NCBI GenBank assembly: GCA_030407315.1
Contig: JALQPE010001760.1
Location: 1-64,000 of the forward strand
Reading direction: 5' to 3'
DNA: 64,000 nt
Source: Asparagopsis taxiformis
Lineage: Eukaryota; Rhodophyta; Florideophyceae; Bonnemaisoniales; Bonnemaisoniaceae
The notes below the pieces were generated by a model that was not told the DNA's origin, ran no database searches, and saw only the letters and a program-made list of their open reading frames with translations. Below are positions 54,756 through 64,000 of this stretch, piece by piece. Each line of letters starts with the position of its first letter. Positions within the stretch are counted from its first letter, which is position 1. The position numbers and the translations under genes were made by a program.

Positions 54756-57700
54756 ATCTCTTTGGAGACGATGGTAAAGTGGATCAAGTATGTAATAGCG
54801 TGACTATGAGATGGGTCACGCTGTGCCGCAGGCTGGTAATTGTTTTTTCAGGCGGGGGATGTGGCTGTGCATGGGTGGAGGACGGGGGCGTTACATGTTG
54901 TGTTGTTACCTTGTTGGACTGCATGTTGCTTCAAGGTCAATGGTGTTGACGGTGGGAAAGATGCAATATTGACAACACGAAGTAATGGCAGAAAATCTTG
55001 AACATGATTGGATGGTTGTTGGCAATGGTTTTGGGGATTATCATTGCTGGTAATCGTGCGCGAAATAGTAAAGAAAAATGGTCTGTGGACAAGCATATGG
55101 ACATGTCACCAAAATTCAAACCAGAGTGGTTTTCGGTATACACGTCTACTGAGCGTCGTACTAGGTGATTGACGGTGTGCATGGGTGTTTGTTTATGACA
55201 GCGTATACACTTACTATCGGTTGCCAACAACACAACAGGTGGTGTCATGAAAATCATACCAGCCACTAAGAATACAACACAAGCGAGCGAGCGGTAAGCA
55301 AAAGGACCACAGGACCTATGCGTGCAGGCCATCCGTCGTCCACACAATATTGACACGAAAATCACGTCGAGTTGGAGGTCACGCTGGCATGCTATGCGTG
55401 TGTGCCCCGTGTGGCGTTCTAGAATTAGGTCAGCGCCCGCAACTTGTGATTGTTCAAAGAGGGCCGCATCCAAGGGCATTCTCCATCGTGGCGCGCCAAA
55501 CATCAATACCGAACAAGCCGTCTGACACATGGCATTGCGCTATCAACAATCTTCTTCACAACTCTCCAACCAACATTAGCCATCTCGCGTACACGACCCG
55601 CTTCTTATCTCATCCATTCACAACAACCCATGCCAATCTGCATCCACACACCCGATATCTCCAACCGCTCTACAAACTGCCTCTTCATACCACACCACAA
55701 ATCCAATTTTACACACAGCCCACCCAGCCACAAAAAACCCATCACCGCGCCCGAAACACTCCGCGCCGACGAATAATACCCGCGCGCAATGTCGAGCTTG
55801 CTTGGCCATGCATCGATTGATTCACAGCACACCGCGTCGATACACGCATGCCATAGTCGACCAACGCCAATCACGCATCGCGTCCGTCACATGTGACAGA
55901 CGTGTACCGCTCGGCAGCGAGCGATCGAGCGATCGGATATGCGCGTGGCGAACAACAAACTGCTCGTCGGTTGGAAAACATAGGGGGTTGCGGCGTGAGG
56001 CGCGCCGGTGTGCGATATTATTTGTTTAAAATTAGACCGGCCTCGTGAGGAATGCTGTTTGTTAAAGCTATATCTACACGTCACTCGGTTGCGTCCGCTG
56101 CATCTCGTCCGACTGGATTGCGTGCACGAAATATCGACGTGTAATACGTGCGATTTCTACACAATGTTGCGTGGTTGCATTGCGTCCCGCCGCGTCGTGC
56201 AGGAAGGAGGGTATTGCGTGTTGGTACGGCGTGGCGCAGCGATGTGCGATGCGGTTGATGGCATCCCGTGTGAGTTTGCGTGATCTGTTAATCGTCGCGT
56301 GCGCTTCAGGCCGTGCCGATGCGTGATGCAACGCCGCGATCGATTTGTTGCCCGGGTTGATATGCCGCATGGGATGCCGCAATGGCGCCGGTTTGATGTT
56401 TGTTATTGGTTGCTGTGGGATGTCGGGAGAGCGTCAACGATGAACATCGAGTGTCTATTTTTGGATGATCGCTACGAGTGCAAAGGGGTGATGCTGGTGA
56501 GAGTGTCAACGTTTGCACAGTGCTCAGTGCTGTGCTCTTCGTCAGCTGCGCAGCTGGATGACTGTCATAGATTTGTAACGGTTGACGGTCGCTCACCATA
56601 GATGCGTTGTGGCCTTGGTAGTAAGACATGCGCTCTGCGTGTTTCATGTTTACCACATACTTTCCGCCGCAGTTATAAATATCTCCAAGGTAGCTCCCGT
56701 GTCCCCGATGGATATGCCGGCAAATTTGGCTCCTACTCTGCTAACAAGCAACATTTCTTCACTGTTAATTGTAAGGAGCCATTCATCCGTTATGAACATT
56801 CCGTATGCTTGAAGCGAGAAATGACCCAGCTCGGTTTCTGCGCTATTTATAGACTGCGACTCGGTTCATAACACTTCTCAAAGTGGGAACAACAGAGGCG
56901 ATGCACATGACATGCTCTTCAAAATCTTGTTGCTGCCTCGTTTGTATTTTTCAATCAGTCGATGCCACATCTACCAATTATCTCCCTCCGCTGTCGTATC
57001 CAACATTTTCGACCAACAGCAAGCCATCTTATCGATGCGTTTGTGAGCGCGGCGCACCCTCACTTTCCAAATTCTTAATGCACTCACCGCACTCTGCAAT
57101 CGCGCCTCACAACGGCACATCCAGACCTGGTGGTGGTACGACACAACGTGAACACCAGAGCACGCAGCGTAAGCATATCCAAAAATAGTGTACATTAATC
57201 GCAACTGTTAGAAACCAATTCAAGGACGAGGTCACCCGGTTGGTCCTTTGTCCACACGCGGCCACAATACAACACAGAATCAAATGGCACAACGCCAGAC
57301 ATCTTCGTACCTAGACGAGAAAACATAAACTCCTCACCGACAGTCTCTAATCGACACACAAACCCCGTCACAAAACCAGCCGGCGCCACTGTTGTCACGG
57401 AAAGCACGCGCGCTGCATCCTCGAAACGGAGCTTGTGAGTTGTCCCGATCACATCTATCGAGCATGGGACGGGGCGCATGGTCAGACCGACGCGTCAGTA
57501 TCGCCTGACTCGGCTACCAGAGATGCTCGGAGCTTTGCGAAGCGTCACTTACGTGGCCTGCGTAGCGTGTTCCTCAGGGGGCATGTATCACTTGCACGAA
57601 AAAAAGATTGTGCAAAAAATATGAAGGGAAAATCCGGTCTTACCGTTTTCCATCCAGCGCACGCACATCCCGACTCGCTGCTCTCGATACATCGCGTCCG

Positions 57701-58173
57701 GTCCTCTTCGAGATGAATGTACATGCTGCGAGTGGCGTTGCAACAGCGCTTACCATAGGCAAGACTGACAACCCGTTTCAATCTTCGAGTCATGTCACGG
57801 TTGCATCCTTCGCAGGGCGCCGGTCAACTCAGTTACAACCGTGTATGTCCCGCCGAGGTACGCGGCGCTGTTTGATTTCGGTCGCGTATCTGGGAGGGTA
57901 GACAGAAAAATAAGCATTGAGTTTATTGATGATACATGGTTGGTGACGCAAAACGATATAGCATGATATGGAGCAACAGTGAGTAAAATACAAGGAATCG
58001 TAACAGTAACACCGAGTGATTAGCCGAATTAAAGTGAAACAAGTCCGCTGCATGCGAATACGACCGGTCATAGCAGTTAGCGCATGATACAAAGCCGGCC
58101 AACCGAGCAGATTGTCAGGAAACGAGTGGGCGCAAGCCGGCGGCAGGAGCTTGCGTTGCGGCGGGCGACCAAA
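54756..58173. other. No supported gene
   Basis: Long tract of short frames on both strands. It holds two copies of CAATATTGACA (54964-54974, 55345-55355) and one of GTCGAGTTGGAGGTCA (55366-55381). No protein, RNA gene or element recognised. Confidence 0.3.
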
Positions 58174-58410
58174 CTATTGCGAACGAGAGGGCCTGTAGTT
58201 GCGGCGAGAGCGGCTTTGAGAGTAGTAGCGATTGTGCGATTGGCGGGAGAAGTCCGCTCGAGCCGGCTGTGGAAGCGGGTGTGCTTCGAACAGAGACGGC
58301 GGGATGGGCGTCATAGGCGGCACGGGAACGGGCGGATTGGCGGATGGAGTCGGGTGTGGTACGCCGTAGACATAGGGCTGTGTGAAGGCGTTATTGGGTG
58401 TGTAGGCCAT
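58174..58410 (-). CDS. Family A small basic-tailed protein (A8)
   Basis: A 78-residue protein starting MAYTPNNAFTQPYVYG. Core: PVPVPPMTPIPPSLFEAH. Tail: FSRQSHNRYYSQSRSRRNYR then PSRSQ. It is the sister of A5 by its MAY.P...AFT head and PVPPM..[IL]PPSL core, but has the more typical SRQSHNRYYS tail, extended by an Arg/Ser run. CTATAAAT lies about 80 bases upstream on the minus strand. Single exon. The last recognisable member toward the right. Function unknown. Confidence 0.72.
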   Translation of the reverse strand: MAYTPNNAFTQPYVYGVPHPTPSANPPVPVPPMTPIPPSLFEAHPLPQPARADFSRQSHNRYYSQSRSRRNYRPSRSQ

Positions 58411-58484
58411 TGGAGGTTACAAAATTCAGACGTGGATGTTGTGGTGTGCGGCCAAGCTGCACTCGACTCGACGCATGATGGCGA

Positions 58485-58492
58485 ATTTATAG
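58485..58492 (-). promoter_or_regulatory. TATA box of A8 (CTATAAAT)
   Basis: CACTATAAATTCG on the minus strand, about 80 bases before the A8 ATG. Confidence 0.6.
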
Positions 58493-60648
58493 TGAGAAGA
58501 CGCTGGTTGTACCCGGCAATACAAAGCAAACGAGATGGCCGGCTACGGCTGCGCCTTGGTGGCTAGATTCGTTGCTGGACAAATAAATGTTCTTGTCAAC
58601 AGTTTTGTTGACAGACGTGCTTGTGCTTTTGATTGGACGTGTCGAAAAGCGAGGCCAGCGTGGCTCGGTTGCGATGTTTGCTTACGATGGATACGAAAAA
58701 GACATTGACAATGGGTGTACATGTGTAGCGGACGGAGAGAATACACGTGTAGTGAGCTGTGTTCTGATTCGTTGAGCGGCGATGCCTCGGCATGTCGCTG
58801 TAAAAGTGAAACAAGGTGAGGCATTGAGGCTTTTCGCTGTTCTCAACGCTATGATGGTTGAAACCAATGATCGAATAGGACTGTTGCACTTTAGAAGAGG
58901 TGGGAGAAAAAGTTTAGGCGCCGCAATAGTCGCATTTGTGTGCAAGACGACGTATCCCTTGCAGAAAGTGAATTATTGGGACGTATTGTATCATATTTGA
59001 GTACTGATCGAGGGTAAAAGAAACCTAAAAAAAGGATGTGTCGTAAGTTGAGAGGACCGTGCCACAACATGGCACTGTCATTCTTCAAGGACGCGCAAGT
59101 TTTGGACCGCTCCGCACTCAAATTATGATGTCTACATTCGAATATACAATCCTTGTCGATGTCGCTGTAACTGATCTCTGGGTCAATTTTCAAGAATATG
59201 GCACCAGCTAATACGAGTGTAAACAACAAAAGGTGCTACTACGGGACCGAGAAGTGAAAAAATGTAAACAATTGTTCAAACGGGTATAGTAGTATGGAAG
59301 CACGTGATTTGCTAGTTACACGGAGGATGAAACCTAGACATCAAGTGTCCCTTTCACGTTTAAAAACCATGTATGATCGCTGTGGATAGCAGACTTTGTA
59401 TGGAGAAAGCCGTTGGCGGGCTGGAGAGCAGGGCGCCATCTATTGGAAAGCCGAGGCAATATTCGGTTGGGTTCCATGTTGGCTTCCATTTTCCATCCGG
59501 TCGTGTGATACGTTTTTGCACCAGAGCCGCGTTTTCTCGAGATTGTCATCCTGTTGCACCCCGATTCATGTTTCGGTGCTTTAAAACCTCTTCTCCAACA
59601 GTAGACCTGTACGTCAGCTACAATTTAGGCCAGACGAGGGCCGCACACGGGAAATAATTTAAACTTGAAAAATAATAAAAACTCGATGATTTGGCTCAGA
59701 AGTGCAATGGGCGCAAGCACGTGGCGTAGAAATTTAACCGAGTGTACAGATTGTCAACTTTATCAGTCTCGCCACTTTTGCTACGGTGAGTCGGTGTGCG
59801 CCGCTCGATCGCGCATCGACTCCAGTTTCAACCCGGTAGGCACTGACAAGAGTATCGCACGCTTTCAGAAATTATGTGTATTTCATGACCTGCGGCAAAC
59901 GCAGCATGAGCGGCCTGTCGACTGGCAGCAGTGCAAGTCAAGTGGAGGAATAGACGGTAATTTGTGATTTTGTTGAAACGTGCATTTGGCTTGCGCTGGA
60001 GTGTCGGCGCGCACCACTCACCGTTTTTATCATGAATGAGTGAGGCGGACCGCTGTTTTGGGTGTATTCAAGCAGAAAAGGATGGGTTTGCATTTATGAC
60101 GAAAGATCAAGTTAAAGATAGAATCGAGTGTAGGATTGTACATGTGAGCTGTCGTTGGAAGAGTCGAATTGACGACGCATATTTCATGGCAAGCAATGAA
60201 AAGATACGGCGCAGACATAGCTGAGATGCATGTCAGTTGTGGATGCATGATCAACGGCCAGGTAGATGCGAACACCAACGGTTAACTGCTTCGGGCTCAT
60301 GTCCAGGACGTGTGGTTCGCAACGATGAGTGGATATTCACATGTAGGCCGGTGGCTGAATCAACCGCGCAACCAACGAGGTGTGCTCATTTCGGATGCGG
60401 TCGTGTAGGGTTGCCTTTTGAATTGGTTTGATAGAGTACTCCATTGCGCAAACTCATACGCAACGAGCTGACATCGGAGTGATTGCAGAGGAGAAATGCA
60501 GAAAGAAATGAAAGATAATCTGCTCCCAAATACATTGTTGCCGAGAAAGACAAAGGCACTGTAAGGGCGATCGATCTGACCAAAAAAAAGGGGCCCAAAG
60601 CCCCACAAGTGCTGACCTACCCGATCGGGGCTTTATCCTGCGATTTAC
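58493..60648. other. No supported gene
   Basis: Short frames on both strands; none has a relative in the window. GGGGCCCAAAGCCCC (60591-60605) can form a small hairpin. Confidence 0.3.
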
Positions 60649-60748
60649 GCTGCATAAATTGGCATGGCTCCACGCCTGCCCGACCAGACCTCGACGCTTT
60701 GGAGCGCATCATGTTTGGAGACTGACCAAATTGCTTGCTAATTTCAAC

Positions 60749-61066
60749 ATGAAACAAACCATGCCCGTCGTCAACGAATTGCCATTGCCGCCCATTTGCA
60801 CCGACGTGACGCCCGTGCTGAGTACTCCGCCGGCATACACGCCGCCGACATCGCCGCCGCGTCTCGACGTGCGTCCGCAGAGCTGCGACGATTGCGAACA
60901 CTCGCATGATTCGGCCGCGTGCGACACGCTGCCGTTGCCGCGGCACGCCTTGGAGGATACCAAGGAGGACAGCGCGTTGGCGGCGCGCGCCGCGTCCAAC
61001 GTGCGTCCGCCTCGTCGCAAGCCCACAAGGCCGTTGACCGACCCCAAGCCGGCGCCGGCCGCGTAG
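60749..61066 (+). CDS. Pro-rich small protein with a C/H cluster
   Basis: A 105-residue protein starting MKQTMPVVNELPLPPICTD. The N-terminal half is Pro/Thr-rich. A CDDCEHSHDSAAC cluster near residues 46-58 has Cys and His spacing that could bind metal. The C-terminal part is helical and Ala-rich, then basic and Pro-rich (RPPRRKPTRPLTDPKP). A CATAAATT sits about 90 bases upstream, like the family A promoters. I do not recognise it. LPLPPICTD only faintly recalls the family cores, so it is not placed in them. Strong third-position G/C and an uninterrupted frame support coding. Confidence 0.55.
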   Translation: MKQTMPVVNELPLPPICTDVTPVLSTPPAYTPPTSPPRLDVRPQSCDDCEHSHDSAACDTLPLPRHALEDTKEDSALAARAASNVRPPRRKPTRPLTDPKPAPAA

Positions 61067-61611
61067 GCCTGACCGCGGGCGCTGCGCAGCGATGCGCTCG
61101 TTTGCCCGGAGAACTGAGGCTTGGATAGTATCATAGTAGCTGAGCTGCCGTGCTCGAGTTGTGATTGATTATCGAGGTTTTTGTAAAAGATAAGTGTGAT
61201 TTTAGATAAAGTTTGGATGAGCTTACGTTTGTACCACAATAATCAAACAGCCAATCGTAGAGCGATTCAAAAGGTATTGGCCGAGCCTGCACATGATCAT
61301 GCTCTCAAATGCGCTCGAAACGCGGCCACACATATTCCCTAAATTGAATCTAGAAATCACCTGCCAAGTGTTGCGCGTCAACACATCACTACACTGCACT
61401 GCACTGCACCGCGCTGCGCTGTGCTACGCTACGCCACGCCGCATCGCGCCCCGGCGTCACATTCCACAAATGATGATTATTGGGTCACACGAAACGGCCG
61501 CAGCCGTTACCGCATCGGCACCACCACCCCACCTCCAGATCCGCTGTCCTTGTCGCCGTTACATGCACTCGTCTCCCCGCAGTCCACAATAGCGCCTTTG
61601 CAAATGGCAAC
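61067..61611. other. Spacer, no gene seen
   Basis: Contains an ACTGCACTGCACTGCACCGC short repeat near 61392-61412. The last 150 bases are open in frame with the next gene but lack family or domain support. Confidence 0.35.
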
Positions 61612-62133
61612 ATGACCGACGGCCACCCACCGTCACAACATCTCGTGACGCCGCCGCCCACACGCGTCTACAACACGCTGTCCGCCGCCTACGTGAGTGT
61701 GCACGGCACCGAGCCGCCGCCAATTGCGCTGCGTCCGCCCATTCGCCGTCGTCGCGCCCTTCGTCTCGGCGACGGCGCCGCCATCGGCGTGTGTCGTGTC
61801 TGCGCTGCCACCCTCCCGCTCAGACACAACGGCCTGTGTTGGGGCTTGATTTGCGCCCTCAATAACGGCTCCCCGCACTCCGATTCCACACTTGTTACCG
61901 CTCCCTCCGCCGCTTCCGCCATTCGTGACTCCAGTCCCTTGTCCGCTCCCGATGTGCGTCTCACCGCTCGCCCGGACAAACACCATGTGCCCTTTGTTCC
62001 GAGACGCTCACCGAGACTGAAGAAGAAGAACAGTGAACGTATGGCAGCGGCGGCGGCGGCAGCAGCTGCAGCGGCGGCTGCTGCCACCACGACCACCACC
62101 GCTACTACCACCACCACCACAACTCAATTGTAA
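61612..62133 (+). CDS. Basic small protein with RRSPRLKKK motif and Ala/Thr runs
   Basis: A 173-residue protein from ATG at 61612 (MTDGHPPSQHLVTPPPTR). The head is Pro-rich with RRRR. A CRVC...C...C set lies near residues 60-80 and could bind metal. PFVPRRSPRLKKKNSER is a typical bipartite nuclear-type basic patch. The end is a run of about 14 Ala followed by about 16 Thr with one Ala, encoded by GCN and ACN repeats at about 62045-62125. Upstream in-frame sequence starts earlier but is unlike protein. It converges on the large gene at the right edge, whose stop lies 152 bases away. Function unknown; a nuclear protein is plausible. Confidence 0.55.
   Translation: MTDGHPPSQHLVTPPPTRVYNTLSAAYVSVHGTEPPPIALRPPIRRRRALRLGDGAAIGVCRVCAATLPLRHNGLCWGLICALNNGSPHSDSTLVTAPSAASAIRDSSPLSAPDVRLTARPDKHHVPFVPRRSPRLKKKNSERMAAAAAAAAAAAAAATTTTTATTTTTTTQL
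62045..62125 (+). repeat. GCN/ACN trinucleotide tract
   Basis: Impure GCG/GCA repeats pass into ACC/ACT repeats, encoding the poly-Ala and poly-Thr end of the 61.6 kb protein. Such tracts commonly vary in length. Confidence 0.85.
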
Positions 62134-62284
62134 TTCGTTGTGTATAGAGCCGTCCGTATCACCATTCCCGCCCGGTTGGTACAAGTTATGTGTATAGACA
62201 AGTTGCAAGTCAAACTTGGTGTATCACCCTGTTGCTGTTATACAGCTGTGTTATGTCATACCATGCATTATAAATCTTTCATTC

Positions 62285-64000
62285 TTAAACCGCCAAACTA
62301 GCAAACGTTGCATAAGTTCGTTTCAGTTGCACCGACGGCGTGGCCTCAACGCCCTCCGCGCTGCCCTCTCCTTGTCGCGAAAACGTGCTCGGATGAATCG
62401 CTGCATCTTCGTCCGTCCCGCGTCCATATCCTTCCAACAGCACCCATCGGTCGATGTCCCCGCCGTCGGCGTTCAACACACGCACCGCGTGTTCCCGCCC
62501 ATGGGCGCTGTTCCGTTGTCCGAACAAACTGCAAATAAATGTGCTTTCCGATTCCTCGACCCAAAATAAAATCGGCGTCAAAAGACTTTTCAACTGCCCT
62601 TTCAGATCATTCTTGTCAAAACGTTCGACAACTTCGCTCAGAGATTCAACCGCCGGCGCACCCTTGCCCTCTGCTTTCTCGCATTCGCCAAGGTGTTTCA
62701 AACATAGTTTCAGCACGTCTAACGACGCGCTCACCGCATTCGATTTCATCAGCGGCACCGCGACACGCATTAACGACGCAACTTGAATCGTCCGTTGAAT
62801 CCACACATCCGATGCTTGCGCAGTTCGTTGCGATCGCAGTACACAGTTTAGTCTCGACTCGAGCGCATCCGATATCCGCCGTCCATCTTCCACTAGACTG
62901 CTCGGCATGCAGTTCCGCGAGTGCGCAGCTGATAATTGCGAAGTCACCGTTACCAACTGGTCAAACAGTACAGTTTCCACTTGAACTCCCACCTCTTGAC
63001 TCAAGCTCTCCACAATGCATTCCAATACTCCCCGACGACCAATGTCCGCTTGATACCATTGTCCAGCTCGTTCTCGATGAAGAGAACTGTTCTTGGACGC
63101 TTCAACCGTTAGGCCCTTCACGACAAAGCCTAGACTTTCGGTCATTGCGCGCACAGCGCCGTACCCTACCAGTCCGGCTACAATGTGTTTCGATTCTTCA
63201 TGTGTGCAGCACAGCAGTGCAGTAGATGCCAGTGTACGTGCAGAATCACCAGAGATCAGAGACACTGCAGCGTCCGCGATCCGTGCTCCAAACTCTTCGT
63301 CTTCGCCGCATTCTCTACGATGTGCAGCTAGCAGCGATAGCTGCATTTCTATCATGCCAAGTGGCTCCGTTCCTAGTGCACTAGCCACTGTCGCCTCATC
63401 TCGACTCGCTTCTCCTGAAAATCTTGTTACCATGTTGAATAACATTGCAGAAAGCACAACCTTGTCAACGGCACCAATCTTTTCGCAATAATGTTCTACG
63501 CGATCACGCAATCGCTGCGCTAGCTTAATCCCTGCCGCAGGTGCCAAAATTTTCCACACCCATCTCATACCAACCAACATTTCGAGAGAGTTCGATGTGT
63601 CAGAGTGTCCGCACAGGCAACCTGCAATCAACAAAGCAATAAATTCTACGACAATAGCCGGACGAACGCCTTGCAGGCGAACATCATTTTGCCATGCATC
63701 GATCACCTGCACTGCAAAGGCGGCAAGCCTCGAGAAAAAGTCCTCGGGTGAGGCATCTTCGATGGGGTCATTTAGCGCCCCAATCATCACAGGTATGAAT
63801 ACACTGCCGAAAATATCATTTGCAGTAAACCCTTTCAGAAAGTAGTCGTTCACAGCAAACGTCGACTCTGTCTTTGCAAATCCATCACGAATTTCACTTA
63901 CAGACAGTCCATACATACAGTCTTGTGTCTTGAGATATGTCAAGTCTTGATCTGGAGTGGGACCCAAGTTCTCTGTTCGCGATTTGCTCAAAATTTCTGC
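62285..64000 (-). CDS. Large helical protein, C-terminal part (runs off window)
   Basis: The frame is open from the window edge to a stop at 62285, giving about 571 residues without an interruption or clear start, so the gene continues to the right. The chain is made of many amphipathic helices (PVMIGALNDP, AIVVEFIALLIAGCLCG, LASTALLCCTHEE, SASLDVLKLCLKHLGE) in a HEAT-like manner. No enzyme motif or membrane segment is evident. The spacing of helices around ALESRLNCVL and MKSNAVSASLDVL recalls the C-terminal half of Mediator subunit 12, but this is a guess and I do not assign it. It is the only long host-type frame in the right third. Confidence 0.75.
   Translation of the reverse strand, partial: AEILSKSRTENLGPTPDQDLTYLKTQDCMYGLSVSEIRDGFAKTESTFAVNDYFLKGFTANDIFGSVFIPVMIGALNDPIEDASPEDFFSRLAAFAVQVIDAWQNDVRLQGVRPAIVVEFIALLIAGCLCGHSDTSNSLEMLVGMRWVWKILAPAAGIKLAQRLRDRVEHYCEKIGAVDKVVLSAMLFNMVTRFSGEASRDEATVASALGTEPLGMIEMQLSLLAAHRRECGEDEEFGARIADAAVSLISGDSARTLASTALLCCTHEESKHIVAGLVGYGAVRAMTESLGFVVKGLTVEASKNSSLHRERAGQWYQADIGRRGVLECIVESLSQEVGVQVETVLFDQLVTVTSQLSAAHSRNCMPSSLVEDGRRISDALESRLNCVLRSQRTAQASDVWIQRTIQVASLMRVAVPLMKSNAVSASLDVLKLCLKHLGECEKAEGKGAPAVESLSEVVERFDKNDLKGQLKSLLTPILFWVEESESTFICSLFGQRNSAHGREHAVRVLNADGGDIDRWVLLEGYGRGTDEDAAIHPSTFSRQGEGSAEGVEATPSVQLKRTYATFASLAV

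Noticed and set aside
1..64000. CRISPR arrays, rRNA and bacterial operons
   Set aside because: No regularly spaced repeats, no rRNA-like sequence, and the content is eukaryotic throughout.

Overview
This is nuclear DNA from a eukaryote with a complex, transposon-rich genome. It carries Ty3/gypsy, Ty1/copia and PIF/Harbinger elements, a DUF7869-type element, GT-AG intron candidates and TATA-box promoters with leaders of about 60-110 nt. TGA, TAG and TAA all act as stops. A compact algal or protist genome would fit, for example a red macroalga, but the sequence does not settle the lineage.

Left third (1-22.4 kb) is mostly mobile DNA. A Ty3/gypsy element on the minus strand fills 1 to about 6 kb, with gag and pol joined by a TAATG stop/start overlap and one frame break in integrase. 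A DUF7869-type element gene pair (6.9-9.4 kb) has an ATGA overlap. A truncated Ty1/copia 3' end with its LTR lies at 11.8-12.7 kb. One recognisable host enzyme, OHCU decarboxylase of urate breakdown, is at 13.3-14.1 kb. An 8,241-bp PIF/Harbinger element follows at 14,160-22,400, with matching 748-bp terminal inverted repeats and an AAT target duplication. Between its transposase and Myb/SANT genes it carries broken 5' parts of two host genes in head-to-head order: VPS13 and the V-ATPase subunit a.

The middle and right (22.4-60 kb) look empty of known genes but hold three apparently undescribed paralogous families. Family A has eight intronless genes for basic-tailed 66-78 residue proteins at 41.4-58.4 kb. 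Their signature is a VPPM..LP.S.AD.G-like core and a tail like SRQSHN.YYSSGR..HRR. Family B has four, perhaps five, small Pro-rich proteins at 23.5-37.7 kb sharing [FLA].LPP[SN]I near the C-terminus. Family C is a set of intron-containing gene fragments at 25.4, 34.5, 42.4-43.3 and 45.2-46.4 kb, whose relatedness rests on codon-level conservation. The cores of A and B resemble each other, so both may belong to one fast-diversifying locus.

Right end (60.7-64 kb): two Pro/Ala-rich small genes (one with a C/H cluster, one with an RRSPRLKKK motif and Ala/Thr runs) and the 3' end of a large helical protein gene that runs off the window.
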